A DNA stretch of 64,000 nt from Armatimonadota bacterium. Lineage in GTDB: Bacteria > Sysuimicrobiota > Sysuimicrobiia > Sysuimicrobiales > Humicultoraceae. Positions 40,571 through 49,509 of this stretch are shown one piece after another. How positions within the stretch are numbered: the stretch's first letter is position 1; every line of letters begins with the position of its first letter. Under the pieces are notes generated by a model. That model was not told the DNA's origin, made no database searches, and saw nothing but the letters and a program-made list of their open reading frames with translations. The stretch covers positions 48,419 to 112,418 of the forward strand of contig JAVKIA010000001.1 in the NCBI GenBank assembly GCA_031459715.1. Reading direction: 5' to 3'. The translations under genes and the position numbers were made by a program.

Positions 40571-41589
40571 TGCGCAGGATGTGGATCGGCTGGCTGGTGC
40601 TGGCGCTCCTGGTGGGAGTGGTCCCCCCGGTGATTGCCCAGCAGCAGAAAATCGTAGTCTACTCGGCGCTGCCGGACCTGGAGACCTCCCTGATCCATCG
40701 GGAGTTCACCCGGCGCACGGGCATCCCGGTGGAAGCGCTCAGCGTGGCCGCGGCCGGGACGCTGCAGGCACGCATCCGCGCGGAGAAGGACCGGCCGCGG
40801 GCGGACATCTTCGTCGGCGGATCCCGCGACTTCCACATCCCCCTGGCGAAAGAGGGACTGCTGGTGAAGTACCGCTCGCCCGTGGCCGCGGAGGCCAAGA
40901 TCAGCCCCGCCTACCTGGATCCTGACGGTTACTGGCACGGCTGGTACCTGGGGGCCCTTTCCATCATCATCAACAGCGAGCGGTGGGACCGGGAGCTGGC
41001 GCCTCGCGGTGTGCGCAAGCCGGCAACATGGGACGACCTGATCCGGCCGGAGTTCAAAGGGCACTTCGTCATGCCCAGCCCGGTGACCACCGGCGGCGGC
41101 TACATCTTCGTGGCCGTCCAGATCTTCCGGTTGGGGGAGGATCGCGCCTGGGCGTACCTAAAGGCTCTGAACGCCAACGCCTCTCAGTACACGCCCACCG
41201 CTCCCGGGACCATCACGCTCCTGGAGCGGGGGGAGGCCATCGTGGCCATGATGTGGGCCCATGAGGCCATCGGCGCCCGAATCCTGCGGGCCGCCCCCCT
41301 GGAGGTGATCGTCCCGCCGGACACCGGCTTCGAGATCGGCGCGGTGTCCATCATCAAGGGCGGGCCCAACCCGGCGGGTGCCAGAGCTTACGTGGACTTC
41401 CTGATGACGCGGACCCCCCAGGACATCAACGCACGCTACGGGTTCCGTTACCCGGTGCGCGCCGACGTGGGCGTCCCGGCCGGAGCTACGCCCTTCGAGC
41501 AGTTGAAGTTCGTGAAGTACGACCTGGAATGGGCGATTCAGAACCAGACGCGCATCCGCGAGCGCTGGACCAGGGAGATCGGGCGCTGA
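40567..41589 (+). CDS. ABC transporter substrate-binding protein, ferric/AfuA type (module 2)
   Basis: This is a type 2 periplasmic binding protein of the Fe(3+)/spermidine/phosphonate superfamily, 340 residues with a signal peptide ending near VIAQ. It shows KIVVYSALPDLETSLIHREF, ADIFVGGSRDFHI and DTGFEIGAVSIIKGGPNP. The twin Tyr motif used by classical ferric-binding proteins is not evident. AfuA of Actinobacillus, in this family, binds hexose phosphates. With iolN and iolO immediately after the importer, a sugar acid, cyclitol or sugar phosphate is a better ligand guess than iron. AAAAGGAGGGGAGC precedes the ATG. Confidence 0.88.
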   Translation: MMRRMWIGWLVLALLVGVVPPVIAQQQKIVVYSALPDLETSLIHREFTRRTGIPVEALSVAAAGTLQARIRAEKDRPRADIFVGGSRDFHIPLAKEGLLVKYRSPVAAEAKISPAYLDPDGYWHGWYLGALSIIINSERWDRELAPRGVRKPATWDDLIRPEFKGHFVMPSPVTTGGGYIFVAVQIFRLGEDRAWAYLKALNANASQYTPTAPGTITLLERGEAIVAMMWAHEAIGARILRAAPLEVIVPPDTGFEIGAVSIIKGGPNPAGARAYVDFLMTRTPQDINARYGFRYPVRADVGVPAGATPFEQLKFVKYDLEWAIQNQTRIRERWTREIGR

Positions 41590-41615
41590 ACCGTCTGCCT
41601 GCGCTTGACATGATG

Positions 41616-41656
41616 CCCGGGGGCCCGGTCCGCCACCGCTGCGGCCGGGCCCCGGG
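41616..41656 (+). promoter_or_regulatory. GC-rich hairpin between binding protein and permease genes (module 2)
   Basis: CCCGGGGGCCCGG (41616-41628) pairs with CCGGGCCCCGGG (41645-41656) with one bulged G, and an inner CCGC/GCGG extends the stem. It lies in the 84-base gap after the binding-protein stop, with no U-tract. It matches the arrangement in modules 1 and 3. Confidence 0.72.
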
Positions 41657-41673
41657 AAGGTGGTGACTCTGCG

Positions 41674-43305
41674 GTGGCCGTCCTGCGCTGGGGGGAGGTA
41701 CGCCGTCAGGCGGCGGATCCCGGTCTGGCCCTGACCTTCTTTGGGGCGGTGGGGATCCTCGTCCTCTTCGTCCTCTACCCGGCCTTCCGCGTGCTCCTCT
41801 ACCCTTCGCTGCGAGACTACCTGGCCATCCCTCAGAGCCTGCGCTGGATGCAGGCCGCGCGCAACAGCCTGGTGATGATGCTCATCTCCACCTGCTCTGC
41901 CACCTTCGTCGGCCTGCTCTTCGCCTTTGCCACCACCCGTCCGGACATCCCCGGGCGGCGCTTCTTCCGCAACATCGCCATGCTGCCGCTGTTCGCCCCC
42001 CCATTCATGGTGGCCTTCGCCTACATCCTCATGTTCGGCCGGCTGGGGCTGATCACGCACACCCTGCTGGGCATGACCGCCAACATCTTCGGCTGGCACG
42101 GCCTGTGGATGGTGCAGACGGTGGCCTTCTTCCCGCTGGCCATGCTCATCATCAGCGGGGTCCTGGAAGCAGCAAACCCCAGCCTGGAGCACGCCGCGCG
42201 CAACCTGGGAGCCGACGAGTGGTCCGTGCTGCGTACCATCACCCTGGCCCTGGCCCGGCCGGGGATCGCCGGAGCCGCCCTGGTGGTGGCCATCTCCGTC
42301 CTGGCCGACTTTGGCAATGCCGTGGTCATCGCCGGGGGGTTTCCCCTGCTGGCCACGGAGGCGTGGTTCCGCATGGAGGGCATGGGGGACCTGAAGGGGG
42401 CCGCCCTGGTGGTGGCCATGCTGCTAATCCCCACCGTGGCCCTCTTCCTCCTGGAGCGGTACTGGGTGAGCCGGCGGGTCTACACCACGGTCACCGGCCG
42501 CGGATCGCGCATCGAGCGGCCACCGACGCCGCCTCTGCTCAAGGGGGCAGTGGTCACCCTCTGCTCCCTGGTCAGCGTGCTCATCCTGCTGGTCTACTTC
42601 GGGGTGGTGGCGGGGGCGTTCACCTCGGTCTGGGGACGCGACTGGTCCCTCACCCTGAGTCACTGGCACCTGGCCCGGGACCGCATCTGGTCCCTGTGGT
42701 CGAGCGTGAAGATCGGGGCCATCGCCGGGGCGATGACGGGAGTGGTGGGCGTGGTCGTGGCCTTTCTCACCTCGCGCAGCCTCCCCCTGCGCAACTTCCT
42801 GGACTTCCTGGCGGTCCTTCCTGGCGCGCTGCCCGGGGTCTTCGTGGGTGTAGGGTTCGTCCTGGCCTTCAACGCCACCCCGCTGGGGGGGACCCTGTGG
42901 ATCCTGGCCACCGCCCTGGCCTTCTGGCATCTCCCCATGGGGTACCAGGCCGCGGCGGCACGGCTCAAGCAGATCGAGCGGTCCATCGAGGAGGCCGCAG
43001 TGAACCTGGGAGCCAGCGGGTTGCGCGTGCTGTGGGATGTCTACCTCCCTCTGCTCTTCCGCGCCCTGGTGGAGGCCTTCGCCGTCTCCTTCATCCGCGC
43101 CGTCACCAACGTCAGCATCGTGGTCTTCCTCATCTCCCCGGGGCAGGTGGTGGCCACCTTCGTCATCCTGAACATGATCCAGAACAACATCTGGGGTGCA
43201 GCCGGCGCTCTGACCACCATGCTGCTGCTGCTGACCTTCGCCTCCATCGGTCTGACCTGGCTGGTGCTGGGACGGGTGGTGCGCACCTCGGCGGTGGCGG
43301 GATGA
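41674..43305 (+). CDS. ABC transporter permease, ferric/AfuB type, two-domain (module 2)
   Basis: This is a fused two-half permease of 543 residues with about twelve hydrophobic segments. Each half carries an EAA loop: LEHAARNLGADEWSVLRTIT near residue 170 and IEEAAVNLGASGLRVLWDVY near residue 435. The text FAPPFMVAFAYILMFGRLGL and DFGNAVVIAGGFPLLATEAW are typical of AfuB/FbpB. GTG 41674 follows GGAAGGTGGTGACTCTGC. The stop overlaps the ATPase gene (ATGA). Confidence 0.92.
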   Translation: MAVLRWGEVRRQAADPGLALTFFGAVGILVLFVLYPAFRVLLYPSLRDYLAIPQSLRWMQAARNSLVMMLISTCSATFVGLLFAFATTRPDIPGRRFFRNIAMLPLFAPPFMVAFAYILMFGRLGLITHTLLGMTANIFGWHGLWMVQTVAFFPLAMLIISGVLEAANPSLEHAARNLGADEWSVLRTITLALARPGIAGAALVVAISVLADFGNAVVIAGGFPLLATEAWFRMEGMGDLKGAALVVAMLLIPTVALFLLERYWVSRRVYTTVTGRGSRIERPPTPPLLKGAVVTLCSLVSVLILLVYFGVVAGAFTSVWGRDWSLTLSHWHLARDRIWSLWSSVKIGAIAGAMTGVVGVVVAFLTSRSLPLRNFLDFLAVLPGALPGVFVGVGFVLAFNATPLGGTLWILATALAFWHLPMGYQAAAARLKQIERSIEEAAVNLGASGLRVLWDVYLPLLFRALVEAFAVSFIRAVTNVSIVVFLISPGQVVATFVILNMIQNNIWGAAGALTTMLLLLTFASIGLTWLVLGRVVRTSAVAG

Positions 43306-44378
43306 GTGCGGGAAGCGGGGCAGCCGTGGCCGAGAGGCTGGCGCACATCAGGCTGCGCCACGTGAGCAAGCGGTTTGGCGAGACCCTGGCGGTGGATGAC
43401 GTCTCCCTGGACGTGGCCGAGGGGAGCTTCACCACCTTGCTCGGTCCGTCCGGTTGCGGCAAGACCACCACGCTGCGCATGGTGGCGGGGTTCCACCGCC
43501 CTGATGCCGGCGACATCTTCCTGCGGGACGTGCGGGTGACCGACATCCCGCCGCACCGGCGCAACACGGCCATGGTCTTCCAGGAGTACGCCCTCTTCCC
43601 GCACATGACCGTGGCGGAGAACGTGGCCTACGGGCTGCGCATGCGGCGCGTGCCCGGCCCCGAGGCGCGGCGGCGGGTGGCCCAGGTGCTGGAGCTGGTG
43701 GGCCTTGGCGGACAGGAGCGAAAATTCCCGCACCAGCTCTCCGGAGGGCAGCAGCAGCGGGTGGCGCTGGCCCGGGCGCTGATCGTGGAGCCGGAGGTGC
43801 TGCTGCTGGACGAGCCCCTCTCCAACCTGGACGCCAAGCTGCGCGTCCGCGTGCGCACCGAGATCCGCCAGCTGCAGCAGCGGCTGGGGAAGACCACCCT
43901 TTACGTGACCCATGACCAGGAGGAGGCGCTGGCCATCTCCGACCAGATCGCGGTGATGCACAACGGGCGCATCCTCCAGGTGGGCAGCCCCACCGAGATC
44001 TACTTCCACCCGGCCAACCGCTTCGTGGCCGACTTTGTGGGCCTGGCCAACTTCGTCGAGGGGGAGGTGGTGGACGCGCACCACGTCCGCGTGGACAGCC
44101 TGGTGGTCACCGTGGCCCGGCCCATCTCCCGGGAGGGAAGGGTGACGCTGGTAGTAAGGCCGGAGATGGTCCGCCTGCTTCCTGTGGCGGCGGTGCAGCA
44201 GCCGGCGCTGCGCGGCCGCATTGCCGCCACCGCCTTCCTGGGCAGCCTCACCCGCTACTGGGTGAGCTCCGATGGGAACGAGTGGGTGGTGGACGTGCCG
44301 GCACCGGGGCACGAGACGCTGCGCGGGGAGGTGGCGCTGCTGCTGCCCAGCGAGCGCATTCACGTCCTGACGGAATGA
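43302..44378 (+). CDS. ABC transporter ATP-binding protein, FbpC/PotA type with TOBE domain (module 2)
   Basis: This is the ATPase of module 2, 358 residues. Motifs are Walker A GPSGCGKTT, Q-loop VFQEYALFPHMTV, signature LSGGQQQR, Walker B VLLLDEPLSNLDAK and switch His VTHDQEEALAIS. A C-terminal regulatory TOBE-like domain spans about residues 245-358, with VVRPEMVRLL. It starts in an ATGA overlap with the permease and is followed 12 bases later by the creatininase-family gene, placing enzymes and transport under one transcript. Confidence 0.93.
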   Translation: MSAGSGAAVAERLAHIRLRHVSKRFGETLAVDDVSLDVAEGSFTTLLGPSGCGKTTTLRMVAGFHRPDAGDIFLRDVRVTDIPPHRRNTAMVFQEYALFPHMTVAENVAYGLRMRRVPGPEARRRVAQVLELVGLGGQERKFPHQLSGGQQQRVALARALIVEPEVLLLDEPLSNLDAKLRVRVRTEIRQLQQRLGKTTLYVTHDQEEALAISDQIAVMHNGRILQVGSPTEIYFHPANRFVADFVGLANFVEGEVVDAHHVRVDSLVVTVARPISREGRVTLVVRPEMVRLLPVAAVQQPALRGRIAATAFLGSLTRYWVSSDGNEWVVDVPAPGHETLRGEVALLLPSERIHVLTE

Positions 44379-44389
44379 GGGGAGGAGAT

Positions 44390-45355
44390 ATGGGCAAATG
44401 GGAGCTCCCGCCGAAAGGCGGCCACATGGACAAGCGCACGGGCGTCTACCTGCAGACCATGACCATGCGCGACGTGGAGGAGCGGCTGAAGCACAACGAT
44501 GTGCTCATTGTCCCCCTGGGGTCTACCGAGGCCCACGGGCCCAACGCCCCTCTGGGCGAGGACATCTTCCTGGTGACGCGCATGGCTGAGATGGTGGCGG
44601 AGCGGACGGGCTGCACGGTTTCCGAGCCGCTGTGGTTCGGCTCGCACCCTTACCACCATATGGGTATGCCGGGCACGGTGATCATCCCCGAAGATGTCTT
44701 CACCGCCTTCGTCCGCGCCATGATCGCCGGCTTCTGGAACATGGGGTTCCGCAAGCAGATCCTGCTCAACGGCCACGGGCACGAGTACGTGATCCCCACG
44801 GCCATCCACCAGTTCGCCAAGCGCTACCGCGTGCCGGCGTTGATCATCAACCTGAACTGGTACCATGCGGTGCCGGACCAGTTCAAGCTGAAGGCAGACG
44901 GCGGGCCCTATGAAACCCCCTTCATCCACGCCGACGAGGTGGAGACCTCCTGGTGCCTGTCGCTGTTCCCGGAGCTGATGAAGCAGGAGTGGGCGGTGGA
45001 CAACACCCCCTTCGGCTTCCTCCCCGAGGGGCACGTGGACAAGGCGGGAAACCTGCTGCGCCGTCCGATCCACTGGTACGGGCACGCCGGGGCCGGGCCC
45101 ATCGAGGTGAAGGCCTACCCGGAGGGGGTGGTGGGCCGGCCCTCCCTGGCGGCGGCGGAGAAGGCGCTCCCCGGCGTGGAGGCTTTGCTGGACTACCTGG
45201 AGAAGCTGGTCACCGACATTCTGCAGGCGTTCCCTCCAGGGCAGCTGCCACCGGTGGACCTGGTCACGGAGCGGGATCGGGAGGAGCTGGAGGCCGTGCT
45301 CAAGGGGCCGGCGAAGGGCGGGAAGAGCATCTACACCCTGGCCTACCCGCCGTGA
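44390..45355 (+). CDS. iolN: Creatininase-superfamily hydrolase, probable 3-dehydro-scyllo-inosose hydrolase
   Basis: This is a metal-dependent hydrolase of the creatininase superfamily, 321 residues. Metal-binding residues are visible in VPLGSTEAHGPNAPLGEDIF (Glu, His, Asp), FGSHPYHHMGMPGT and LLNGHGHEYVIP. The start MGKWELPPKGGHMD and the LQTMTMRDVEERLK segment resemble, from memory, IolN of the Thermotoga inositol pathway, which opens the diketo-cyclitol ring. The next gene (TGATG overlap) strongly resembles IolO, the following enzyme, supporting this call. A generic amidohydrolase or lactonase is the alternative. GGGGAGGAGAT precedes the ATG. Confidence 0.72.
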   Translation: MGKWELPPKGGHMDKRTGVYLQTMTMRDVEERLKHNDVLIVPLGSTEAHGPNAPLGEDIFLVTRMAEMVAERTGCTVSEPLWFGSHPYHHMGMPGTVIIPEDVFTAFVRAMIAGFWNMGFRKQILLNGHGHEYVIPTAIHQFAKRYRVPALIINLNWYHAVPDQFKLKADGGPYETPFIHADEVETSWCLSLFPELMKQEWAVDNTPFGFLPEGHVDKAGNLLRRPIHWYGHAGAGPIEVKAYPEGVVGRPSLAAAEKALPGVEALLDYLEKLVTDILQAFPPGQLPPVDLVTERDREELEAVLKGPAKGGKSIYTLAYPP

Positions 45356-46209
45356 TGCCCCTGGCCCTGGTGGTCTCCCTGGAGGCCACCGCCTTCGACG
45401 CCGTGGCCATGCAGGACGGCTGGGCGGCGCTCGAACGCGTGGCCGCTCTGGGCTACGATGGAGTTGAGCTGGCCGTCCGCGACCCGGAGGAGGTGGAGGG
45501 GGCGCGACTGGCGGAACGGTGCGCGCACCTGGGGTTGCCGGTGGTGGCGCTGGGCACAGGGCAGGCCTACCTGCATGAGGGGCTGGCCCTGGCCGCGGCG
45601 GACGGGGCTGTGCGCCGTATGGCCCGGGAGCGGCTGCTGCAGCACGTGCGCCTGGCGTCTGTGCTCAACGCCGTCCCGGGTGCACCGTCTGCGGGCGTAC
45701 AGGTGATCGTCGGGCTGATCCGGGGGCGGGCCGGGGAGGCCAGGGGGCAGGCGGAGCGGTGGCTGCGGGAGGGACTGCGCCCGGTGCTGGAGGCGGCGGG
45801 CGAGGCGGGAACAGGGGTGGTGCTGGAGCCGGTGAACCGCTACGAGAGTGACTGGCTGAACACGCTGGAGGAGACGGCGGCATTCATCGAGCAGATCGGA
45901 CACCCCCGCCTGGGGCTGCTGGCGGACACCTTCCACATGAACATCGAGGAGAGATCCATTGAGGAGAGCCTGCGCAGCGTTGCCGGTTACCTGCGCCACG
46001 TGCACGTGGCCGACAGCAACCGCCGCCCCCCGGGGCTGGGCCATCTGGACTTCCGGCGGATTCTGCAGGTGTTGCGGGAGGCGGGCTACCATGGCTACCT
46101 CTCGGCAGAGACTCTCCCGTATCCCGATACTCTGGGGGCGGCGAGGCAGACGATAACCTACCTGCGATCGCTGCAGGCAGACATGCAGGAGAGGAGGGGG
46201 ATCTCATGA
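45355..46209 (+). CDS. iolO: TIM-barrel epimerase, probable 5-keto-L-gluconate epimerase
   Basis: This AP-endonuclease-2-type TIM barrel has 284 residues. Distinctive segments are ELAVRDPEEVEGARL, VALGTGQAYLHEGLAL, VIVGLIRGR, VLEPVNRYESDWLNTLEE, GLLADTFHMNIEE and HVADSNRRPPGLGHLDF. From memory these match Thermotoga TM0416 (IolO) well, including GTGQAYL and ADTFHMNIEE, making this the most specific assignment among the barrels in the window. IolO converts 5-keto-L-gluconate to D-tagaturonate. It shares TGATG with iolN and its stop overlaps the next binding-protein gene (ATGA). Confidence 0.82.
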   Translation: MPLALVVSLEATAFDAVAMQDGWAALERVAALGYDGVELAVRDPEEVEGARLAERCAHLGLPVVALGTGQAYLHEGLALAAADGAVRRMARERLLQHVRLASVLNAVPGAPSAGVQVIVGLIRGRAGEARGQAERWLREGLRPVLEAAGEAGTGVVLEPVNRYESDWLNTLEETAAFIEQIGHPRLGLLADTFHMNIEERSIEESLRSVAGYLRHVHVADSNRRPPGLGHLDFRRILQVLREAGYHGYLSAETLPYPDTLGAARQTITYLRSLQADMQERRGIS

Positions 46210-47225
46210 GGAAAGTCTTTGGGCTGGCGCTGGCGCTGATGCTGGCCTCTCTGGGCGGGGCCAGCGCTGCACCGGCGGGCAAGGTCACAGTGCTGTGCAG
46301 CCCAAACCCGGCGTGGTGCGATGCGGTTCGGGTGGAGTTCGCCAAGGCTACCGGCATCAGCGTGGACTTCGTCCGGCTGAGCTCGGGGGAGGCTCTGGCC
46401 CGGCTGCGCGCCGAAGGACAGAACCCGTCCTTTGATGTGTGGTTCGGCGGCACCGGCGACCCGCACATCGTGGCCAACGAGACGGGTCTCACCGAGTTCT
46501 ACAAGCCCAAGGCCTGGGACGACCTGCGCCCCGAGTTCCGCGAGGCGGTGGCCGGGAAGTACATCCCGCTGTACGCCGGCATCCTGGGGTGGGCGCTCAA
46601 TGAGCGGCTGCTGAAGGAGAAGGGCCTGCCCGTGCCGCGGACGTGGCGCGACCTGGCCGACCCCCGGTACCGGGGGCTCATCGCCTATCCCAACCCCAAC
46701 ACCTCGGGGACCGGATACACCATGCTGGCCACCATCGTCCAGATCTACGGCGAGCGGGAGGCCTTCGAGCTACTGAAGCGGATTCACCGCAACGTGGCCG
46801 AGTACACGCGCAGCGGAGCGGCGCCTGGACAGCTGGCCGGCCGCGGCGAGGTGGCCATCGGCATCACCTTCATCCACGACGCCGTGGACCAGGTGCTGAA
46901 GGGGTTCCCCATCACCTACAATGCACCCTCAGACGGCACGGGCTACGAGATCGGCGGGCTCAGCCTGGTGAAGGCAACCCGCAACCGGGCCAACGCCATC
47001 ATCTTCATCGACTGGGCGCTGACCCCGGAGGCGCAGAAGCTGGCAGCGGAGCAGGGGCAATCCTACCAGATCCCGTCCAACATGAAGACCCCGATCCCGC
47101 GGGTGGCCCCGCGCTTCCAGGACTTCAAGGTGATCAAGTACGACTTCCTGAAGTACGGCAGTGCGGCCGTGCGGGACACTCTGGTGAAGAAGTGGACCAC
47201 CGAGATCTTCCCGCTGCCGAAGTAG
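46206..47225 (+). CDS. ABC transporter substrate-binding protein, ferric/AfuA type (module 3)
   Basis: This is a type 2 binding protein of the Fe(3+)-type family, 339 residues, with signal peptide FGLALALMLASLGGASA. The mature part starts KVTVLCSPNPAWCDAVRVEF and contains FDVWFGGTGDPHIVANETG, TSGTGYTMLATIVQIYGER and YEIGGLSLVKATRN. It clearly differs from the module 2 protein, so the two importers probably differ in ligand. The overlap with iolO ties it to the inositol-type genes. An organic acid or sugar phosphate seems likelier than iron. A 14-bp hairpin follows its stop. Confidence 0.88.
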   Translation: MRKVFGLALALMLASLGGASAAPAGKVTVLCSPNPAWCDAVRVEFAKATGISVDFVRLSSGEALARLRAEGQNPSFDVWFGGTGDPHIVANETGLTEFYKPKAWDDLRPEFREAVAGKYIPLYAGILGWALNERLLKEKGLPVPRTWRDLADPRYRGLIAYPNPNTSGTGYTMLATIVQIYGEREAFELLKRIHRNVAEYTRSGAAPGQLAGRGEVAIGITFIHDAVDQVLKGFPITYNAPSDGTGYEIGGLSLVKATRNRANAIIFIDWALTPEAQKLAAEQGQSYQIPSNMKTPIPRVAPRFQDFKVIKYDFLKYGSAAVRDTLVKKWTTEIFPLPK

Positions 47226-47234
47226 GGTGAGATA

Positions 47235-47267
47235 GGTGGCCGGCGCGCCTGCTGCGCGCCGGCCACC
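47235..47267 (+). promoter_or_regulatory. GC-rich hairpin between binding protein and permease genes (module 3)
   Basis: A perfect 14-bp stem (47235-47248 pairing with 47254-47267; GGTGGCCGGCGCGC / GCGCGCCGGCCACC) with loop CTGCT lies between the binding-protein stop and the permease. It has no U-tract. A GTG permease start at 47236 would bury the hairpin in coding sequence, which argues for the ATG at 47284. Confidence 0.78.
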
Positions 47268-47283
47268 CACCCGCGGAGAGGCC

Positions 47284-49509
47284 ATGGCCCGCGTCCTTGC
47301 TCTGCCGGCACTGCGCCGGCCGGCCAATACCACCCTGGTGGCCTGGGGGGTGCTGACCTTCCTGGGCGCGCTGCTCCTCCCGTGGGCGCGGGAGGGCCGT
47401 GAGCTCTTCGTCTACCTGTCCCAGACCACGGGAGCGGCCCTGCTCTCACGTAATCCCCTGCTGGCGGTGACTATGGGCCTGGCGGTGGCCGCCGCAGTCC
47501 TCGGCCTCCTCCCCTGGCCCGACGCTGTGCGCGGACGGGCGGCCGTGGCCGTCGGTGCGGCGGGCGCGGTCCTCTCCACCGGGTACCTCCTGACGATGGG
47601 GCAGCCCTTCGGCGCGGGGGCCATGGTCAGCATCCTGGGCTTCCTGGCTGTGCTGGGGACCGGACTGGCGCTCTCAGGACTTCTGCGCGCCGATACCTTC
47701 ATCGCCGCCAGCGTCCTCTGGGTGGCCCTCTTTGTCCTGGTCTTCATCCTCTTCCCCCTGTGGTCGGTGCTCAAGGCCGCCGTCTACGTCAAGGGACACC
47801 TCACCCTGGCGGTAGTCAGAGAGACCGTCCGGTCGCCTAACTTCCTCCTGGTGAATAACCCGGCCACGCCGGGCAACGAGCTAGTATCGGCGCTGGCTGC
47901 CGGCCTGGGGGCCACCGCGCTGGTGGCAGTGGTCCTGAGGGGTATGAGGGTGTGGCCGCGGCTCCTCTGGGCTGCGGGCAGCGGGCTGGGGGTCTTCGCC
48001 CTGGCCGCGCTCTACCTGGGCTTTGGCGCCGTGCGCAACAGTGTCCTGCTGGCGGTGGTGGTGGGAGTTATCGCCACCGCCCTGGGCTTCCTCTTCGCCC
48101 TCCTCGGCGAGCGCTCCCAGCTGTGGACGCGCCGCCTCCTGGGACCGTTCTCCATTCTGCCGATCATCACGCCCCCCTTCGTCCTCGGCCTGGCCATGAT
48201 CTACCTGTTCGGACGCAGGGGCTTCATCACACACCAGGTCCTGGGCATCTCCACCAACATCTTCTTCGGTCCCCTGGGGGTGGCCGTGGCCCAGGTCCTG
48301 GCGTTTGCGCCCATCGCCTACCTGGTGCTGCAGGGAGTGGTGCAGGCGATGGACGTGGCCCTGGAGGAGGCGGCGGAGACGCTGGGGGCGTCCCGCTGGC
48401 ACGTCCTGCGCACGGTCATCTGGCCGCTGGCCAGGCCCGGGGTGGCCAACGCCTTCCTCCTGGTGGCCATCGAGAGCCTGGCCGACTTCGGCAACCCCAT
48501 CATCATCGGCGGCGGGGTGCCCTACCTGGCCACGGAGGTCTTCTTCGCCATCATCGGGCGGTACAACCCCAACGAAGCCGCTGTCTACGGGGTGGTGCTG
48601 CTGATGATGACCCTGAGCATCTTCCTCCTGCAGCGCTACTGGATCGGCCGCCGCTCCTACGTCACCATCACCGGGCGGCCTTCCGCCAGCCGCCCGCGGC
48701 CTCTACCCCGGACGCTGGACTACGCGGTGACGGGCGCCTTTGTCCTGTGGGTGGCGCTGATCGTGGCGCTCTACGGCTCCGTCTTCGTGGGCAGCGTGAC
48801 CAAGCTGTGGGGATTCGACTACACCTTCACCCTGGAGCACTTCAAGATCCTCCTGCCCGGGGGGACGGGGTGGCGGGTGTTCTGGACCTCCACGTGGCTG
48901 TCGGCAGCGGCGGCCCTGCCCGCCACCGTGCTGGGATTCCTCATCGGCTACCTGGTGACGCGGGCGGAGTTCCCCGGACGCAGCACCCTGGAGTTCGCCT
49001 CCATGCTTTCCTTCGCCACTCCCGGCACGGTCATGGGTATCGGGTACATCCTCGCCTTCAACCAGGGGGCCCTGCTGCTGACCGGGACGGGGATGATCAT
49101 CGTCCTGGCCTTCATCTTCCGCAACATGCCGGTGGCCATCCGCTCCGGGGTCGCGGCCATCCACCAGATCGACCGCTCTCTGGAGGAAGCCTCCACCATG
49201 CTGCGGGCCACCTCCCCCACCACCCTGCGGCGCATCGTGATCCCCCTGACCTGGTCGGCGCTGCTGTCAGGGCTTGTCTTCGCCTTCGTCCGCGGCATGA
49301 CCGCCATCAGCCAGATCATCTTCCTGATCACCCCCCGGTACAGCCTGGCCACGGCGCAGATCCTCTCCTATGTGGAGTACGGCAGCCAGGGACGGGGGGC
49401 GGTGCTGGCCTCGGTGCTTACCCTGTTCATGATTGTGGTGATCATGGCGCTGTACGCTGTCAACCGCCGGCTGGGCGCGCGCATGGCCCGCGAGGTGGCA
49501 GCCACGTGA
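47284..49509 (+). CDS. ABC transporter permease, ferric/AfuB type, enlarged two-domain (module 3)
   Basis: This is a fused permease of about 741 residues, some 200 longer than its module 2 counterpart. The extra part is at the N-terminus, with four or five added hydrophobic segments (VAWGVLTFLGALLLPW onward to about residue 175). Two EAA loops are visible: LEEAAETLGASRWHVLRTVI and LEEASTMLRATSPTTLRRIV. LGISTNIFFGPLGVAV and FGNPIIIGGGVPYLATEVFF fit the AfuB family. ATG 47284 follows GCGGAGAGGCC after the hairpin. The stop overlaps the ATPase gene. Confidence 0.9.
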   Translation: MARVLALPALRRPANTTLVAWGVLTFLGALLLPWAREGRELFVYLSQTTGAALLSRNPLLAVTMGLAVAAAVLGLLPWPDAVRGRAAVAVGAAGAVLSTGYLLTMGQPFGAGAMVSILGFLAVLGTGLALSGLLRADTFIAASVLWVALFVLVFILFPLWSVLKAAVYVKGHLTLAVVRETVRSPNFLLVNNPATPGNELVSALAAGLGATALVAVVLRGMRVWPRLLWAAGSGLGVFALAALYLGFGAVRNSVLLAVVVGVIATALGFLFALLGERSQLWTRRLLGPFSILPIITPPFVLGLAMIYLFGRRGFITHQVLGISTNIFFGPLGVAVAQVLAFAPIAYLVLQGVVQAMDVALEEAAETLGASRWHVLRTVIWPLARPGVANAFLLVAIESLADFGNPIIIGGGVPYLATEVFFAIIGRYNPNEAAVYGVVLLMMTLSIFLLQRYWIGRRSYVTITGRPSASRPRPLPRTLDYAVTGAFVLWVALIVALYGSVFVGSVTKLWGFDYTFTLEHFKILLPGGTGWRVFWTSTWLSAAAALPATVLGFLIGYLVTRAEFPGRSTLEFASMLSFATPGTVMGIGYILAFNQGALLLTGTGMIIVLAFIFRNMPVAIRSGVAAIHQIDRSLEEASTMLRATSPTTLRRIVIPLTWSALLSGLVFAFVRGMTAISQIIFLITPRYSLATAQILSYVEYGSQGRGAVLASVLTLFMIVVIMALYAVNRRLGARMAREVAAT

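Noticed and set aside
47236..47283. Starting the module 3 permease at GTG 47236.
   Set aside because: That start overlaps the 14-bp hairpin and has no ribosome site; ATG 47284 follows a purine-rich site and starts the hydrophobic protein.
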